Positions 1-9,314 of a DNA stretch of 48,519 nt are shown piece by piece. The stretch lies in NCBI RefSeq assembly GCF_945952095.1, contig NZ_CAMFHL010000026.1, positions 1-48,519 on the forward strand, written 5' to 3'. The notes below the pieces were generated by a model. It saw only the letters and a list, made by a program, of their open reading frames with translations, was not told where the DNA came from and ran no database searches. Numbering within the stretch: the stretch's first letter is position 1; each line of letters opens with the position of its first letter. This DNA is from an uncultured Arsenicibacter sp. (GTDB lineage: Bacteria; Bacteroidota; Bacteroidia; Cytophagales; Spirosomataceae). Both the position numbers and the translations under genes were made by a program.

Positions 1-1951
1 CCTGATTCGGTACAGGTTGCAGAATTTGATCAATACTTGCTTCTCCAATAAGATAATTGCTGATGCCAATACCAGGTGCCATTGACAGACTTTTATGAAG
101 TTTCGGTTTACGAAGATCCATTTCAAGAATGACGGTTGACCGACCTACTAGTGATAAACTTGCACCTAAATTAAGTGAAATAAACGACTTCCCTTCCCCA
201 CTTATACTCGACGTAAACAGTAGTACTTGACTTTGGTTTGGGTCTGATCGTAAGAATTGCAAATTTGTCCGAAGCGTACGGATCTGTTCCGAAATAACCG
301 AGTGACTGCGTGGGGAAATAACAATGGGTTCAAGTTTCTTACTTTTTACAATCTCGCCTAAAATCGGTACCTGTGTGTTTTGTTCCACATCCGTTCTGCG
401 TAGGATTCGGTTGTTGATTGCATCCCGTCCTCCCATCACTGCGATTGGAATGAACAAACCGATTAGTCCGAATAGCAGATAATACATTCTTTTTATAGGT
501 TTTACCGGTTTGTCTGTGCTTCGCGCTGCATCAATTGTCCGGCTATCTGATATCGTAGATGCAAAAGATACTGCGGTTTCCTCCCGCTTTTGCAATAAGT
601 ACGTGTACAAATTATTTTTAATAGCTTGTTGACGCGAAATATTCAGCAAATTCCGCTCTTTGCTCGGAATTGTACGAATCATACTTTCCAGTTTTGTATT
701 TGTAGCCAAATATTGCTCACGGGAGCTTGTCAACATATTTTTCATCGTCTGGACATTGTCGATGATATTAGTTTTTGTAGATGCAATCTGGCTGATAAGA
801 CCGAGCAACATCGGATTTTGTTCAGAAGTAGTACGTGCTAGTTGCTCACGTTGTAATTCAAGTTCCGATAATTTACTTACAAGTCCTAAAAGTACAGGAT
901 CGCTTAACCCCAGTGTCGCTGGTGCAATTCCTTTGTTTCCGGAATTCGACTGTGTTTTTACATACTTCTCAAGGTCTTGTAAAGCACCCAATTGAATATC
1001 AACCTGATTTAGTTGAGCATCATTTGTTTGGGCTGTTTTCAGGAAAGTTTCTGCTTGAGTACTTAAATCAGTAATTCCCTGTGCAGATTTATAAAGTTCA
1101 ACGTCTTTTTCTACAGTAGCTAACTCACCGGAAATTAACTTCAGACGTTCTTCAATGAACTTCAACGTATTGGCTGCCATTAAGTTTTTATCTTCGATAG
1201 CAGCTTGATTATACTCATTTATAAGTTGGTTAAGTATAGCTTCACCTCTGGCAGGAACAGCATCCTCAATTGATAATGCAATCACGGTAGAACTTTTACT
1301 GGTTGGCTCTGCCTTCAAACTTTTCACATAGCCGCTTACAACCTCTGTCTGAGGATACACCTGTATAAGGACTTTTTCAGTAGCATTACTGACTGTTTTT
1401 TTTGTGAATATCCGTAACCGACCATATGGTGTCGTTATACTTTGATTGAGTGGATAAGTCTGGTCGTTAATTTTTACACTTGATGCTGAAGGGAAAGTTA
1501 ATTCCAGTTCCTGTTTGTATATCGCTGATTTAGGTTCTTCAATAATAAGTCTGACAGGCGATTCTTCAAAAATTTCACGGTTACCAAACATTGTTTCTTT
1601 GGAGTAACCGACGTTAAGCTGAAGATGACTGGCTACTTTATCCATCAATGTATAAGACCGTAAGATTTCTATCTCATTTTCAACTACTTTTTTTGGTGCA
1701 AAAATGTCAAACTCCTTTAACAAATTGTCCTGATTGATACCTTTTTTCTCATCTTTAACGAGTAGGCTTGCTTGGATACGGTATATGGGAGGTTGGAAAA
1801 GCAGATAAATATAGGCTCCTATGACAGCAAGCCCTGCCGAAAAGATAAACCAAGGCCAGTTTCGCAAGTAGCGAAACAGGATTGCACGCAGGTTTTGTGA
1901 GTTATTCTCTACAACCTGATAAGGTACATAAGAATAGTTAGTGTTTGCCAT
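1..1951 (-). CDS. Wzc-like polysaccharide co-polymerase / BY-family tyrosine autokinase (3' end beyond window)
   Basis: Inner-membrane protein that controls chain length and export of capsule or exopolysaccharide and autophosphorylates on tyrosine. About 650 residues are visible and the reading frame is still open at the left edge, so the C-terminal part of the kinase and the usual tyrosine tail are missing. Visible order: cytoplasmic N-terminus, TM1 near residues 33-55, Wzz chain-length domain, a long periplasmic coiled-coil region (about 200-460), TM2 near 488-507, then the kinase with Walker A GEGKS at 585-589 and Walker A' ILEMDLRKP at 608-616. The ATG at 1951 lies 19 nt after the stop of the export lipoprotein gene, so the two are probably one operon. 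The family call is firm; the sugar exported cannot be told from here. Confidence 0.93.
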   Translation of the reverse strand, partial: MANTNYSYVPYQVVENNSQNLRAILFRYLRNWPWFIFSAGLAVIGAYIYLLFQPPIYRIQASLLVKDEKKGINQDNLLKEFDIFAPKKVVENEIEILRSYTLMDKVASHLQLNVGYSKETMFGNREIFEESPVRLIIEEPKSAIYKQELELTFPSASSVKINDQTYPLNQSITTPYGRLRIFTKKTVSNATEKVLIQVYPQTEVVSGYVKSLKAEPTSKSSTVIALSIEDAVPARGEAILNQLINEYNQAAIEDKNLMAANTLKFIEERLKLISGELATVEKDVELYKSAQGITDLSTQAETFLKTAQTNDAQLNQVDIQLGALQDLEKYVKTQSNSGNKGIAPATLGLSDPVLLGLVSKLSELELQREQLARTTSEQNPMLLGLISQIASTKTNIIDNVQTMKNMLTSSREQYLATNTKLESMIRTIPSKERNLLNISRQQAIKNNLYTYLLQKREETAVSFASTISDSRTIDAARSTDKPVKPIKRMYYLLFGLIGLFIPIAVMGGRDAINNRILRRTDVEQNTQVPILGEIVKSKKLEPIVISPRSHSVISEQIRTLRTNLQFLRSDPNQSQVLLFTSSISGEGKSFISLNLGASLSLVGRSTVILEMDLRKPKLHKSLSMAPGIGISNYLIGEASIDQILQPVPNQ

Positions 1952-1970
1952 ATAGTTGAATCGTTCAATT

Positions 1971-2771
1971 TTAGTAGCGCCGAACGATTATGGCGATAAA
2001 GGATAGTGCACTTAAAACTGCTGGAACAATTTGATACATCCTATCGATACTGGCAACCCGAGCTTTGCCTGGTTCAACATATACAATATCATTCGGACGT
2101 AAGTAATAAAATGGAGACTTGAACAGATCGCGTCTTCCTAAATCGAGATGACCGAATATTTTTTTTCCGTTCTCTTCCCTGATTATCAATACGTTGTCGC
2201 GGCGACCGTAAACGGATATATCACCTGCTAACCCTAATGCTTCTGGTAGTGTAATTTGCTCATTTGGAATCGAAAATAAAGAGGGGCGATTGACTTCACC
2301 TAATACAGAAATCCGGAAATTGGTATTACGAATATTGACTGTCGGCTCTTTAAGGTATGTCTTTAATTGTTCGCGTATTTTGTCACTAGCCTGATTTGTT
2401 GTAAGGCCATTCACTACTACTTTGCCAAGCAGAGGCAGCTCAATCTGGCCGGAATTGTCTACCAGATAACCAGGAATATAAGGTAGTGGTGCTGCTGCTG
2501 TTGGCGCGTTACTACCCTGCGAGGCAATATTAACTGCTGTGTAAGGATTGAAAAATGTTGTTGCTTCAGGATTAAGACTACTGACTTGTATGGATAGAAC
2601 ATCACCAGCTTGAATTGTTGGTGTGTAACGATTTAGCATAGTTAATGTATCAGACAAAGCCTCGCTTTTCTGAAAGAGAACCAGCTCTTTGGTTGTAAAA
2701 CACCCTTGCAATAAGGGTACCAAAAAGAGAGCTAAGATGACTGACGGCAGGTATACGTTTTTCAATAGCAT
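1971..2771 (-). CDS. Wza-like polysaccharide export lipoprotein (OPX family)
   Basis: Outer-membrane/periplasmic channel component for polysaccharide export, 266 residues. A lipoprotein signal peptide ends in LLQGC with Cys24 as the predicted lipidated residue. A Poly_export domain follows (about 50-150, containing IQAGDVLSIQV), then an SLBB-type segment (ISVLGEVNRPSLFSIP, about 150-240). A C-terminal hydrophobic helix ends in RRY, as in the two-domain OPX proteins common in Bacteroidota, which are shorter than E. coli Wza. It is encoded directly upstream of the Wzc-like kinase in the same direction, the standard pair for a Wzx/Wzy- or ABC-type export machine. No glycosyltransferases lie to its right in the window; they may lie beyond the left edge. 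Confidence 0.92.
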   Translation of the reverse strand: MLLKNVYLPSVILALFLVPLLQGCFTTKELVLFQKSEALSDTLTMLNRYTPTIQAGDVLSIQVSSLNPEATTFFNPYTAVNIASQGSNAPTAAAPLPYIPGYLVDNSGQIELPLLGKVVVNGLTTNQASDKIREQLKTYLKEPTVNIRNTNFRISVLGEVNRPSLFSIPNEQITLPEALGLAGDISVYGRRDNVLIIREENGKKIFGHLDLGRRDLFKSPFYYLRPNDIVYVEPGKARVASIDRMYQIVPAVLSALSFIAIIVRRY

Positions 2772-2785
2772 TTAAATTAAAGTAA

Positions 2786-2793
2786 CAAAGTTA
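2786..2793 (-). promoter_or_regulatory. Putative -7 box (TAACTTTG) for the wza-wzc operon
   Basis: Reads TAACTTTG on the minus strand, an exact match to the Bacteroidota -7 consensus TAnnTTTG, 15 nt before the ATG at 2771. No clear TTTG -33 element sits 19-21 bp upstream, so this rests on the -7 match and position only. Confidence 0.4.
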
Positions 2794-2911
2794 GCTATTT
2801 CAACAAAATAATATCTTACTGATTAGTTGATATGTCAGTCCTTTTTTGATGTTGAGACGTAAGCTTTAAACGGAAGTATCGCTAAGATATGTACAATATA
2901 TGCTTAACAGC

Positions 2912-3937
2912 TCAAATAAGATTGACTTCCATGGATAACCAAATGCCAAACTTTTCAGAAACAGCTGCTTGTATTTGTCTGGCGAGGTCCATTATCCTGC
3001 CTCCGGTTGCCTGACCATAATTGACTAAAACCAGCGCCTGTTTTGCATGAACACCAACATTGCCATTGCGGAAGCCTTTCCAACCGGTTTGTTCAATCAG
3101 CCAGCCAGCTGGTACTTTCGTTGTTGTTTCGCTGACAACATAACCGGGAATTGCTGGATAAGCTAACTTAAGCTTCTCATAATGAATGGTAGGGATCTCG
3201 GGGTTTTTGAAAAAACTCCCTGCATTTCCAACTTCAGCTGGGTCCGGCAACTTACTGCGGCGAATACGAATAACAGCATCACTTACATTACGTATTGTGA
3301 GATTGTTTGTAGCAATGCCCATTTCTGAGAGCGTATCCTTGATTGCCCCGTAAGAGATGTGAAAATCCGGTTGCTTCAGCAATCGGAAAGTAACACTTGT
3401 AATAATATACTGTCCTTTTAGTGCATGCTTAAATATACTTTCACGATAACCGAACTGACAATCGGAGTGAGTAAACGTCCGGATTTCACCCGATTCAATA
3501 TGGAGAGCAGTAAGGTATTCAAAGACCTGCTCAATCTCAACACCATAGGCACCGATATTCTGCATCGGTGCTGCTCCGACAGTGCCCGGTATAAGCGAGA
3601 GGTTCTCAAGGCCTGCATAGTTTTGGTTAACGCAGCACATGACAAACTCATGCCAGTTTACGCCCGCACCAGCCTTAACAAAATAATGTGTGGCATCTTC
3701 TTTTATCACATCAATGCCCCCGATACGCATAAGAATAACCAGTCCATCAAAGTCTTTTGTGAAAAGTAGATTGCTACCGCCGCCAAGTATGAGCTTAGGC
3801 TGCGTTCTGAATTTATTTGATTGAAGAAGCTCCTGAAGATCTGTTACAGTATGAACTTCTACTGCATAGCGTGCTGTAACGCTGATGCCGAACGTATTAT
3901 AATTTTTTAGCGAAAAATTGCTATGTATCGTTAACAT
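2912..3937 (-). CDS. murB: UDP-N-acetylenolpyruvoylglucosamine reductase (MurB, type I)
   Basis: Cytoplasmic FAD enzyme that reduces UDP-GlcNAc-enolpyruvate to UDP-MurNAc with NADPH, the second committed step of peptidoglycan synthesis. Its 341 residues match the E. coli-type (type I) length. The FAD-binding PCMH-type domain carries LGGGSNLLF near residue 52. The type I region FGYRESIFK is present near 160, the proton-donor serine lies in GNAGSFFKNP near 240, and the catalytic glutamate is in MEVNLI at the C-terminus. The start at 3937 gives the expected SLKNYNTFG N-terminus. It is transcribed alone on the minus strand, divergent from the SPOR lipoprotein gene. Confidence 0.97.
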   Translation of the reverse strand: MLTIHSNFSLKNYNTFGISVTARYAVEVHTVTDLQELLQSNKFRTQPKLILGGGSNLLFTKDFDGLVILMRIGGIDVIKEDATHYFVKAGAGVNWHEFVMCCVNQNYAGLENLSLIPGTVGAAPMQNIGAYGVEIEQVFEYLTALHIESGEIRTFTHSDCQFGYRESIFKHALKGQYIITSVTFRLLKQPDFHISYGAIKDTLSEMGIATNNLTIRNVSDAVIRIRRSKLPDPAEVGNAGSFFKNPEIPTIHYEKLKLAYPAIPGYVVSETTTKVPAGWLIEQTGWKGFRNGNVGVHAKQALVLVNYGQATGGRIMDLARQIQAAVSEKFGIWLSMEVNLI

Positions 3938-3954
3938 AAAAATGTAAGGTTGGA

Positions 3955-3962
3955 CAAAAATA
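3955..3962 (-). promoter_or_regulatory. Putative -7 box (TATTTTTG) for murB
   Basis: Minus-strand TATTTTTG matches TAnnTTTG and ends 18 nt before the murB ATG. The region is AT-rich, so a chance match is possible. Confidence 0.35.
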
Positions 3963-4052
3963 GTAAATCATTTAGACCCTTCCCTCAGAACAAGGAGAGG
4001 ATTACAGGATAGTAATTGGATATTTACTATGTTTGCAATTCGTTTGAAAGAT

Positions 4053-4610
4053 ATGAAATGTATCGTTAACAGGCTGTTAGTCGTTGCTGTAGCTGCATGC
4101 TTTTTTGGATGTGCAGCTAAATCGGTTCCCAATTCAGGTAAGACAGGCAATTACAATGATTATACGGAAAATTTGAGTGAAGTAAGGCCTACCTATACAC
4201 CAGTAATTGTTAAAACGGAAACTAAAGGTACTACCAGTATACCGGAATCGAAAAAAGTAATTCCGTCTATGGGCGCAGAAGCCCAGCATGTAAACCGTCG
4301 TCTGGATGAGGTAATGGAAGCCTCAGCAGCAAAAAATAAAACAATCCGCTATGCAGCAGGGTACCGTATTCAGGTGTATACCGGTAATGAACGGCAAAGT
4401 GCCGAGGCCGCCAAGTTACTTGTTTATCAGAATTTTCCGGAACTGAATCCTTATCTATCGTATAAGCAACCTACGTACAAACTGAAAGTGGGGGATTTTA
4501 TGCGGAAGCTTGATGCTGAGCGGTATTATAGTCAGATCAAATCATTATTTCCAACAGCTGTTTTACAACCGGATAAAATTGATATACGGTATAGTATGTC
4601 AATCAATTAA
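4053..4610 (+). CDS. SPOR-domain lipoprotein
   Basis: Probable envelope lipoprotein that binds denuded peptidoglycan glycan strands through a C-terminal SPOR domain. The start at 4053 (MKCIVNRLL) is preferred over the ATG at 4029 because it gives a compact signal peptide ending in CFFGC. Residues 20-90 are low-complexity and polar, a likely linker. The last 75 residues run from YRIQVYTG through KLKVGDF and DAERYYSQIKSLFPTAVL, the alternating strand/helix pattern of SPOR. The next gene, gmd, begins 47 nt downstream in the same direction, so they may be cotranscribed, though a functional link is not obvious. Confidence 0.82.
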   Translation: MKCIVNRLLVVAVAACFFGCAAKSVPNSGKTGNYNDYTENLSEVRPTYTPVIVKTETKGTTSIPESKKVIPSMGAEAQHVNRRLDEVMEASAAKNKTIRYAAGYRIQVYTGNERQSAEAAKLLVYQNFPELNPYLSYKQPTYKLKVGDFMRKLDAERYYSQIKSLFPTAVLQPDKIDIRYSMSIN

Positions 4611-4657
4611 ATTTGTCAGACGGGTTTATCAAACTCGTTGAGCCTAAGTTAAAGTCA

Positions 4658-5770
4658 ATGAAAAAAGCGCTTATCACCGGAATCACAGGCCAGGATGGGG
4701 CCTATTTAGCAGAGTTACTCCTCGAAAAAGGATATGAGGTGCATGGTATCAAACGGCGTAGCTCGTTGTTTAATACAAACCGGATCGATCATCTGTACGA
4801 GGATCCGCATGATCAGAATGTACGCTTTCATTTGCATTATGGTGATCTGGCCGATTCAACAAATATAATTCGTATCATTCAGGAAGTGCAACCGGATGAA
4901 ATCTATAATCTGGGTGCAATGTCGCATGTGCGGGTAAGTTTTGATGAACCTGAATATACGGCTCAGGTTGATGGCATCGGTACATTACGGATTCTGGAAG
5001 CAGTCCGGCTTCTTGGATTAACTGAAAAAACACGGATTTATCAGGCATCGACGTCGGAACTGTATGGTGGTGTACAGGGCCATGCTCAGTCAGAAACAAC
5101 TCCGTTCTATCCTCGCTCGCCTTATGCAGTCGCCAAATTATATGGTTACTGGATTACGGTTAACTACCGTGAAGCGTATAACATGTATGCCTGTAACGGG
5201 ATTTTGTTTAATCACGAATCACCGTTACGCGGAGAGACGTTCGTAACGCGCAAAATCACCCGTGCGGTGGCCCGTATTGCGTTAGGTTTACAAGATAAGG
5301 TGTATTTGGGTAACCTTGATGCGCAACGCGACTGGGGACACGCAAAGGATTATGTTGAGGCAATGTACCTGATCCTGCAGCAGGACACGCCTGAAGATTT
5401 CGTTATTGCAACAGGACAGACAACCCATATCCGTGATTTTGTGCGGATGGCTTTTGCTGAGGTTGGTATTGAGCTGGAGTTTACAGGAACGGGCGTTGAT
5501 GAAAAAGGTATTGTGGTGAAATCAACGAATCCGGCTTACCAGATTGACGCTGGTAAAGAAGTGGTCTGCATCGATGAGCGGTATTTCCGGCCGACAGAGG
5601 TTGACTTGCTGCTGGGCGATCCGACTAAGGCCATGACGAAACTCAACTGGAAACCTAAATACGATTTGAAAGGACTGGTTGAAGACATGGTATCGGCTGA
5701 CCTTAAACTGTTCCAGAAAGACCAGATTCTGGAAAAAAGTGGTCATCGTGTACCAAATTACTTTGAATAA
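4658..5770 (+). CDS. gmd: GDP-mannose 4,6-dehydratase
   Basis: Short-chain dehydrogenase/reductase that converts GDP-D-mannose to GDP-4-keto-6-deoxy-D-mannose, the precursor of GDP-fucose, GDP-rhamnose or GDP-perosamine in cell-surface glycans. The ATG at 4658 is chosen over a TTG at 4613 because MKKALITGITGQDG then starts the Rossmann fold (glycines 8, 11, 14). Other signatures are HYGDLADSTN, the STSELYG segment near 130 and the catalytic YAVAK at 156-160. The 370 residues are typical. No GDP-fucose synthase (wcaG/fcl) lies beside it, so the end product is unknown. Proximity to the wza-wzc pair suggests a role in exported polysaccharide. Confidence 0.96.
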   Translation: MKKALITGITGQDGAYLAELLLEKGYEVHGIKRRSSLFNTNRIDHLYEDPHDQNVRFHLHYGDLADSTNIIRIIQEVQPDEIYNLGAMSHVRVSFDEPEYTAQVDGIGTLRILEAVRLLGLTEKTRIYQASTSELYGGVQGHAQSETTPFYPRSPYAVAKLYGYWITVNYREAYNMYACNGILFNHESPLRGETFVTRKITRAVARIALGLQDKVYLGNLDAQRDWGHAKDYVEAMYLILQQDTPEDFVIATGQTTHIRDFVRMAFAEVGIELEFTGTGVDEKGIVVKSTNPAYQIDAGKEVVCIDERYFRPTEVDLLLGDPTKAMTKLNWKPKYDLKGLVEDMVSADLKLFQKDQILEKSGHRVPNYFE

Positions 5771-5792
5771 GCGCTTTCGGCTATAAACAAAA

Positions 5793-5819
5793 GCCGCTCC
5801 GGACCGGAGCGGCTTTTTT
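5793..5819. terminator. Bidirectional intrinsic terminator between gmd and Gfo/Idh gene
   Basis: GC-rich perfect stem (GCCGCTCCGG/CCGGAGCGGC) followed by a T-run on the plus strand and preceded by an A-run. It sits between two convergent genes and overlaps the stop codon of the minus-strand gene. Confidence 0.9.
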
Positions 5820-6936
5820 ATTGCTGTTTTGCGAGCCGTGCAGCGTCAATGGCTGTAAGCAATGACTGTAATCCGTTTTGTTCCGTTATTTTCCGGTGTG
5901 CCGCCGGATCATGCAGATAATTGGTCTGGTCAGTGAACATGTGTCGTAACAACTCACCATAGAGGTGCATTTTTTGCTGATCATGTCCATACGAGATGCT
6001 GATTTGCTGCCAGGCATCAATGTCTTTGTGACGGCCCCGGGTTCTGCGGTCATTGCCGCCATAACTGGCACTGACGTCAAGACGCGCGCCGGGAAATAAG
6101 TCCATCAGCGCGCGGGTAGTCGCTTCGTCGGCAAGGCAGCGGATGTTGATCCGGGTGGGTACCCATTCATGCAGAGTAATATCACCGCGTTCAAAGAGGA
6201 TGCGCATTTCCTGCCGGTCCATCCTTCCGGGTTGGGTAAAGCCGTGATAAAAATTGACCGTAACACCACCGTAAACAACCGTACAGTTTACCTGCTCTTC
6301 AATATCTGTATCGGGGCGCTTGACGCTTTGGGCTGAGACTACCTTACCCGACCCGAGCCAACCCTCGAACAAGTCGAAAAAATGTACACCATGCTCAATG
6401 AAAATACCGCCGCTTTTCGACCGGTCCCAAAACCAGTGTTCGGCCAATAAACCTTCATCAGCAGCATAATTTTCAAAATAGCCATGCAGGGGTAAGCCCA
6501 GTAATTGTTTGTCGATCAGGTGCCGCACACGCTCAAACATCGGGTTATACCGCTGCATGAGATTCGTAATCATCAACAGATTTTTTTCAGCGGCCAGTTT
6601 GATCAGTTCATGCCCTTGTTCGGCAGTGACGGCCAGCGGTTTCTCGCAGATTACATGTTTACCCGCCTGAAGTGCCAGCAGCGCTTGCTGATGATGTAGG
6701 AACGGAGGCGTGGCAATGTATACAATCGAAACTTCCGGATGCGCCACTAAATCGTCCAGATTGTCCAGATGCACTGCACCGAAACGTTCGGCAGCAGCTT
6801 TCGCTCCCTCACGGTTGGTGCCGGCAATGGCCACAAGACGGGTGCCGGGAATCTGGAGAAAGTGTTGTGTGGCAAACAGACCAAAGCCTCCCATGCCAAT
6901 CACCCCAATTCCGAATTCTTTTTTATTCTCTTGCAT
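5818..6936 (-). CDS. Gfo/Idh/MocA-family oxidoreductase
   Basis: NAD(P)-dependent sugar or inositol dehydrogenase-like enzyme of 372 residues, predicted cytoplasmic. The N-terminal Rossmann domain begins GIGVIGMGGFG, the family signature CEKPLAVTAEQ lies near 97-107, and the second domain has the EHGVHFFDLFEGW segment where the catalytic/binding histidine is expected. No signal peptide or Tat motif is visible, unlike many Bacteroidota paralogues. It lies 56 nt downstream of the exonuclease gene on the same strand and probably shares its transcript. Substrate cannot be assigned from sequence. Confidence 0.88.
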   Translation of the reverse strand: MQENKKEFGIGVIGMGGFGLFATQHFLQIPGTRLVAIAGTNREGAKAAAERFGAVHLDNLDDLVAHPEVSIVYIATPPFLHHQQALLALQAGKHVICEKPLAVTAEQGHELIKLAAEKNLLMITNLMQRYNPMFERVRHLIDKQLLGLPLHGYFENYAADEGLLAEHWFWDRSKSGGIFIEHGVHFFDLFEGWLGSGKVVSAQSVKRPDTDIEEQVNCTVVYGGVTVNFYHGFTQPGRMDRQEMRILFERGDITLHEWVPTRINIRCLADEATTRALMDLFPGARLDVSASYGGNDRRTRGRHKDIDAWQQISISYGHDQQKMHLYGELLRHMFTDQTNYLHDPAAHRKITEQNGLQSLLTAIDAARLAKQQ

Positions 6937-6992
6937 GATGTCGGTAATCAGTTTCTGAAAAAACCGGACATCCGTAAAACTGTTGGAGAAAA

Positions 6993-7535
6993 CTAGCTAA
7001 GAGGTGGAGTTAAGAGTTGGGGACGCGGGATAATGCCGAAGTGATCATTGGCCAGTAGCAGTTCAAAAAGCCGGGTTGTTGCCAGCGCATCTCCCATGGC
7101 ACGGTGGCGGTTTGAGACAGGAATAGCGAGGCTTTCACAAATATTTCCCAGACTATACGAATTATAGCCCGGAAAGATTTTCCGGCTCAGCCGGACTGTG
7201 CAAAGCGTACGGCGCAGAAAAGGCTGTTCGAGCCAGCCGAGTTCTTTCTGTAAAAAACCGAAATCAAAACTGGCGTTATGCGCCACAAAAATGGCATCGG
7301 CGGATAAATCAAGAACCTGCCGCGCAACCTGATCAAAGGTCGGGGCCTGCTCAACCATGGCATCAGTAATGCCGGTTAACCGGCAGATAAACGGGGGAAT
7401 CGGGCAGCCAGGGTTCAGTAAGGTGTGAAACGTATCGACCACTTGATGGCCATCATGACGAATCATGGCGATTTCGGTAAGCCGCGAAGGGCCGGGGACA
7501 CCTCCCGTGGTTTCAACGTCTACGATGCAATACAC
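6993..7535 (-). CDS. DnaQ-like 3'-5' exonuclease (DEDDh, PolC/epsilon type)
   Basis: Predicted 3'-5' exonuclease of 180 residues. All DEDDh acidic motifs are visible: IVDVETTG at the N-terminus (Exo I), HNASFDFGFL (Exo II), and HRAMGDA (Exo III with its histidine). The protein is essentially only the exonuclease fold, with no GIY-YIG (UvrC-like) extension of the kind seen in longer Bacteroidota relatives. It could act in proofreading or as a stand-alone repair or RNA-trimming nuclease. It has the best-formed promoter in the window just upstream. Confidence 0.88.
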   Translation of the reverse strand: MYCIVDVETTGGVPGPSRLTEIAMIRHDGHQVVDTFHTLLNPGCPIPPFICRLTGITDAMVEQAPTFDQVARQVLDLSADAIFVAHNASFDFGFLQKELGWLEQPFLRRTLCTVRLSRKIFPGYNSYSLGNICESLAIPVSNRHRAMGDALATTRLFELLLANDHFGIIPRPQLLTPPLS

Positions 7536-7583
7536 TAACTAAAATTTGATGTGTTAAGATAAAAAGCGATCAGTTCATCAAGC

Positions 7584-7614
7584 CAAACTTATGAAACAAC
7601 GGATTTATTTCAAA
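7584..7614 (-). promoter_or_regulatory. Bacteroidota-type promoter for the exonuclease gene
   Basis: On the minus strand a TTTG -33 element (plus positions 7611-7614) is followed after 19 bp by TAAGTTTG (7584-7591), matching TTTG-N19-TAnnTTTG in both boxes and spacing. It lies about 49 nt before the start codon. Confidence 0.7.
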
Positions 7615-7622
7615 CCAAAAAG

Positions 7623-9122
7623 TTATCGTGATGCCTGAAAAGACCGGAACGTACCTGGTTTTCGGGCAACGGCCCCTTTACGGATCAGTTCAATTGCTTT
7701 CCGGGTCATAAAATCATTGCCGGATAAAATGTCGTCGTATGTGCGCTCAGCCGCAAAATCCGGTTCAACGGTAAATCCGTTCGCATGTTCAGCGATAACC
7801 GCGTGTGTGAGCTTTTTGAGGGGAATACGGACCTGTAAACGTGAATTTGGCAACGTAATTGTTTTGAACTGTCCCGCAAAATCACCCCAATAGGCACCAC
7901 CACATGCTTCGCCGATAAACGTGCCGACACCTGCATTAAGACTTTTGGCCAGCACCGAGGTAGTGGCGGAAAAAGACGCTCCGTTCATCAGGAAATACAG
8001 ATTACCCTTAAAGGCCAGCTTTTTCTTCGGGCTAAACAACCGGTTGTGCGCTCGGCTCGCAAAGCCGCCCTTCCCATCAGATTTGTACTGAAGGTGAAAA
8101 TTCAGCATCGAAAACGGGTTCCAGCGGGTAACCAGCTCGGCACGGGCTGCCCGCTTCATGTGTTCCTTTTCCATCATCCGGTACGATTCCGGCATCCAGT
8201 ACTGTAACAGCCGCGCGGAATTGAGCACCAGCCCGCCGCCGTTGTTTTGGAGATCGACAACGAGGTTTTCAATGCCTGCCGCTTTGATATCCGTAAATGC
8301 CTTTTTCAGTTTACGCTTAAAGGCCAGCTCAAACGGATCGTGCTTTTTAGGGCTCATAAACGTTGAGACCCGAAGAACAGCTGTATGGGTGAGGGAATCA
8401 ACCATGCGGACGGACAGATTCGGACGGCGGTCTGCCTCCGCGCGATAGCGTTTGAAGAATGTTGTCCGGAACTGACTTAGGGTAACGCCTTTTACTGATT
8501 GTTGGTGAATAAGCGTATCGGCGGGTTGCCGGTAGGTAATCACCAGTGAATCTGCCGAACCAAACCAGGCTAGGTAATAGTCTGCAAACTGGTAGAGGCT
8601 CCACTGCCGCCGGCCGGTCAGGTTATCGCCGTCGGAGCCGGAATGGTCTGATTCCATCAGGATCTGGTGCAGGTCTCTGATGTTTTTGCCGTTGATCGTT
8701 AATACCTCCGCACCTCGCCGGATTGTGGTATCTGCTGCCATCGTATGGGAAATATAGTACCGGTTATCGACCGAACGCAGGTAAAACGGAATATACAGGG
8801 TTTGTTTATTGATGTATTGCCGGCGGTGGTTCAGGTTTGTATGCCCGTCTTTGAGGCTGTTGACTAAGGGCGTAACCCGGTGAAAAAACGCCAGGTAGCC
8901 GGTTGGTGATGTGAAGGTATTATACAGCGAGTCGTACAGATACTCATAACGGGGCAGGGGCGTATAATAGCCGACACCAGGATGAAAAGTGTCCAGTTTT
9001 TGCTTCAGAAAGGCCAGGTCTTCGCGGGCTTGCTGTGGTGAAAGAACCTGTGCGGGAGCAGACACACTAACTACGCAAATCCAGCCAAAGAGGAGGAACA
9101 ACTTCACGAAATTCATCTTCAC
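7623..9122 (-). CDS. Secreted S41-family peptidase
   Basis: Exported serine peptidase of the C-terminal processing/tricorn-like S41 group, 499 residues. A signal peptide precedes cleavage near SAPAQ (about residues 20-25). A helical cap region with LVNSLKDGHTNL (about 90-100) is typical of S41 proteins. The core has NLVVDLQNNGGG near 290 and the nucleophile region FLMNGASFSATTS near 380, then GEACGGAYWGDF. A PDZ-like segment (TINGKNIRDLHQIL) lies near 145. Substrate and role are unknown. An alternative start two codons downstream would not change the signal peptide materially. Confidence 0.88.
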   Translation of the reverse strand: MKMNFVKLFLLFGWICVVSVSAPAQVLSPQQAREDLAFLKQKLDTFHPGVGYYTPLPRYEYLYDSLYNTFTSPTGYLAFFHRVTPLVNSLKDGHTNLNHRRQYINKQTLYIPFYLRSVDNRYYISHTMAADTTIRRGAEVLTINGKNIRDLHQILMESDHSGSDGDNLTGRRQWSLYQFADYYLAWFGSADSLVITYRQPADTLIHQQSVKGVTLSQFRTTFFKRYRAEADRRPNLSVRMVDSLTHTAVLRVSTFMSPKKHDPFELAFKRKLKKAFTDIKAAGIENLVVDLQNNGGGLVLNSARLLQYWMPESYRMMEKEHMKRAARAELVTRWNPFSMLNFHLQYKSDGKGGFASRAHNRLFSPKKKLAFKGNLYFLMNGASFSATTSVLAKSLNAGVGTFIGEACGGAYWGDFAGQFKTITLPNSRLQVRIPLKKLTHAVIAEHANGFTVEPDFAAERTYDDILSGNDFMTRKAIELIRKGAVARKPGTFRSFQASR

Positions 9123-9255
9123 GAGTTACGGAATAATGTATGCTTAAAAAAGAAGGCAGGGTTTAATACTATGGTGAAGTTACCAAAAAGTAAAATAATT
9201 CACAAGTAATGATGACTTATGCCGCATGAAAAAAGCCCCTGCGAAAAAAAAAGGG

Positions 9256-9263
9256 TAGGTTTG
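9256..9263 (+). promoter_or_regulatory. Putative -7 box (TAGGTTTG)
   Basis: Exact TAnnTTTG match 51 nt before the ATG of the small membrane protein at 9315. No -33 element is evident in the A-rich stretch upstream. Confidence 0.4.
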
Positions 9264-9314
9264 CCGGAACGCATGAAAAAACGAATTAACTAGCATAAAA
9301 ACGATCACCGGTTT

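Noticed and set aside
1..1951. Plus-strand open frames at 626-1074
   Set aside because: They are antisense shadows of the Wzc-like kinase, whose reading frame is continuous from 1951 to the window edge.
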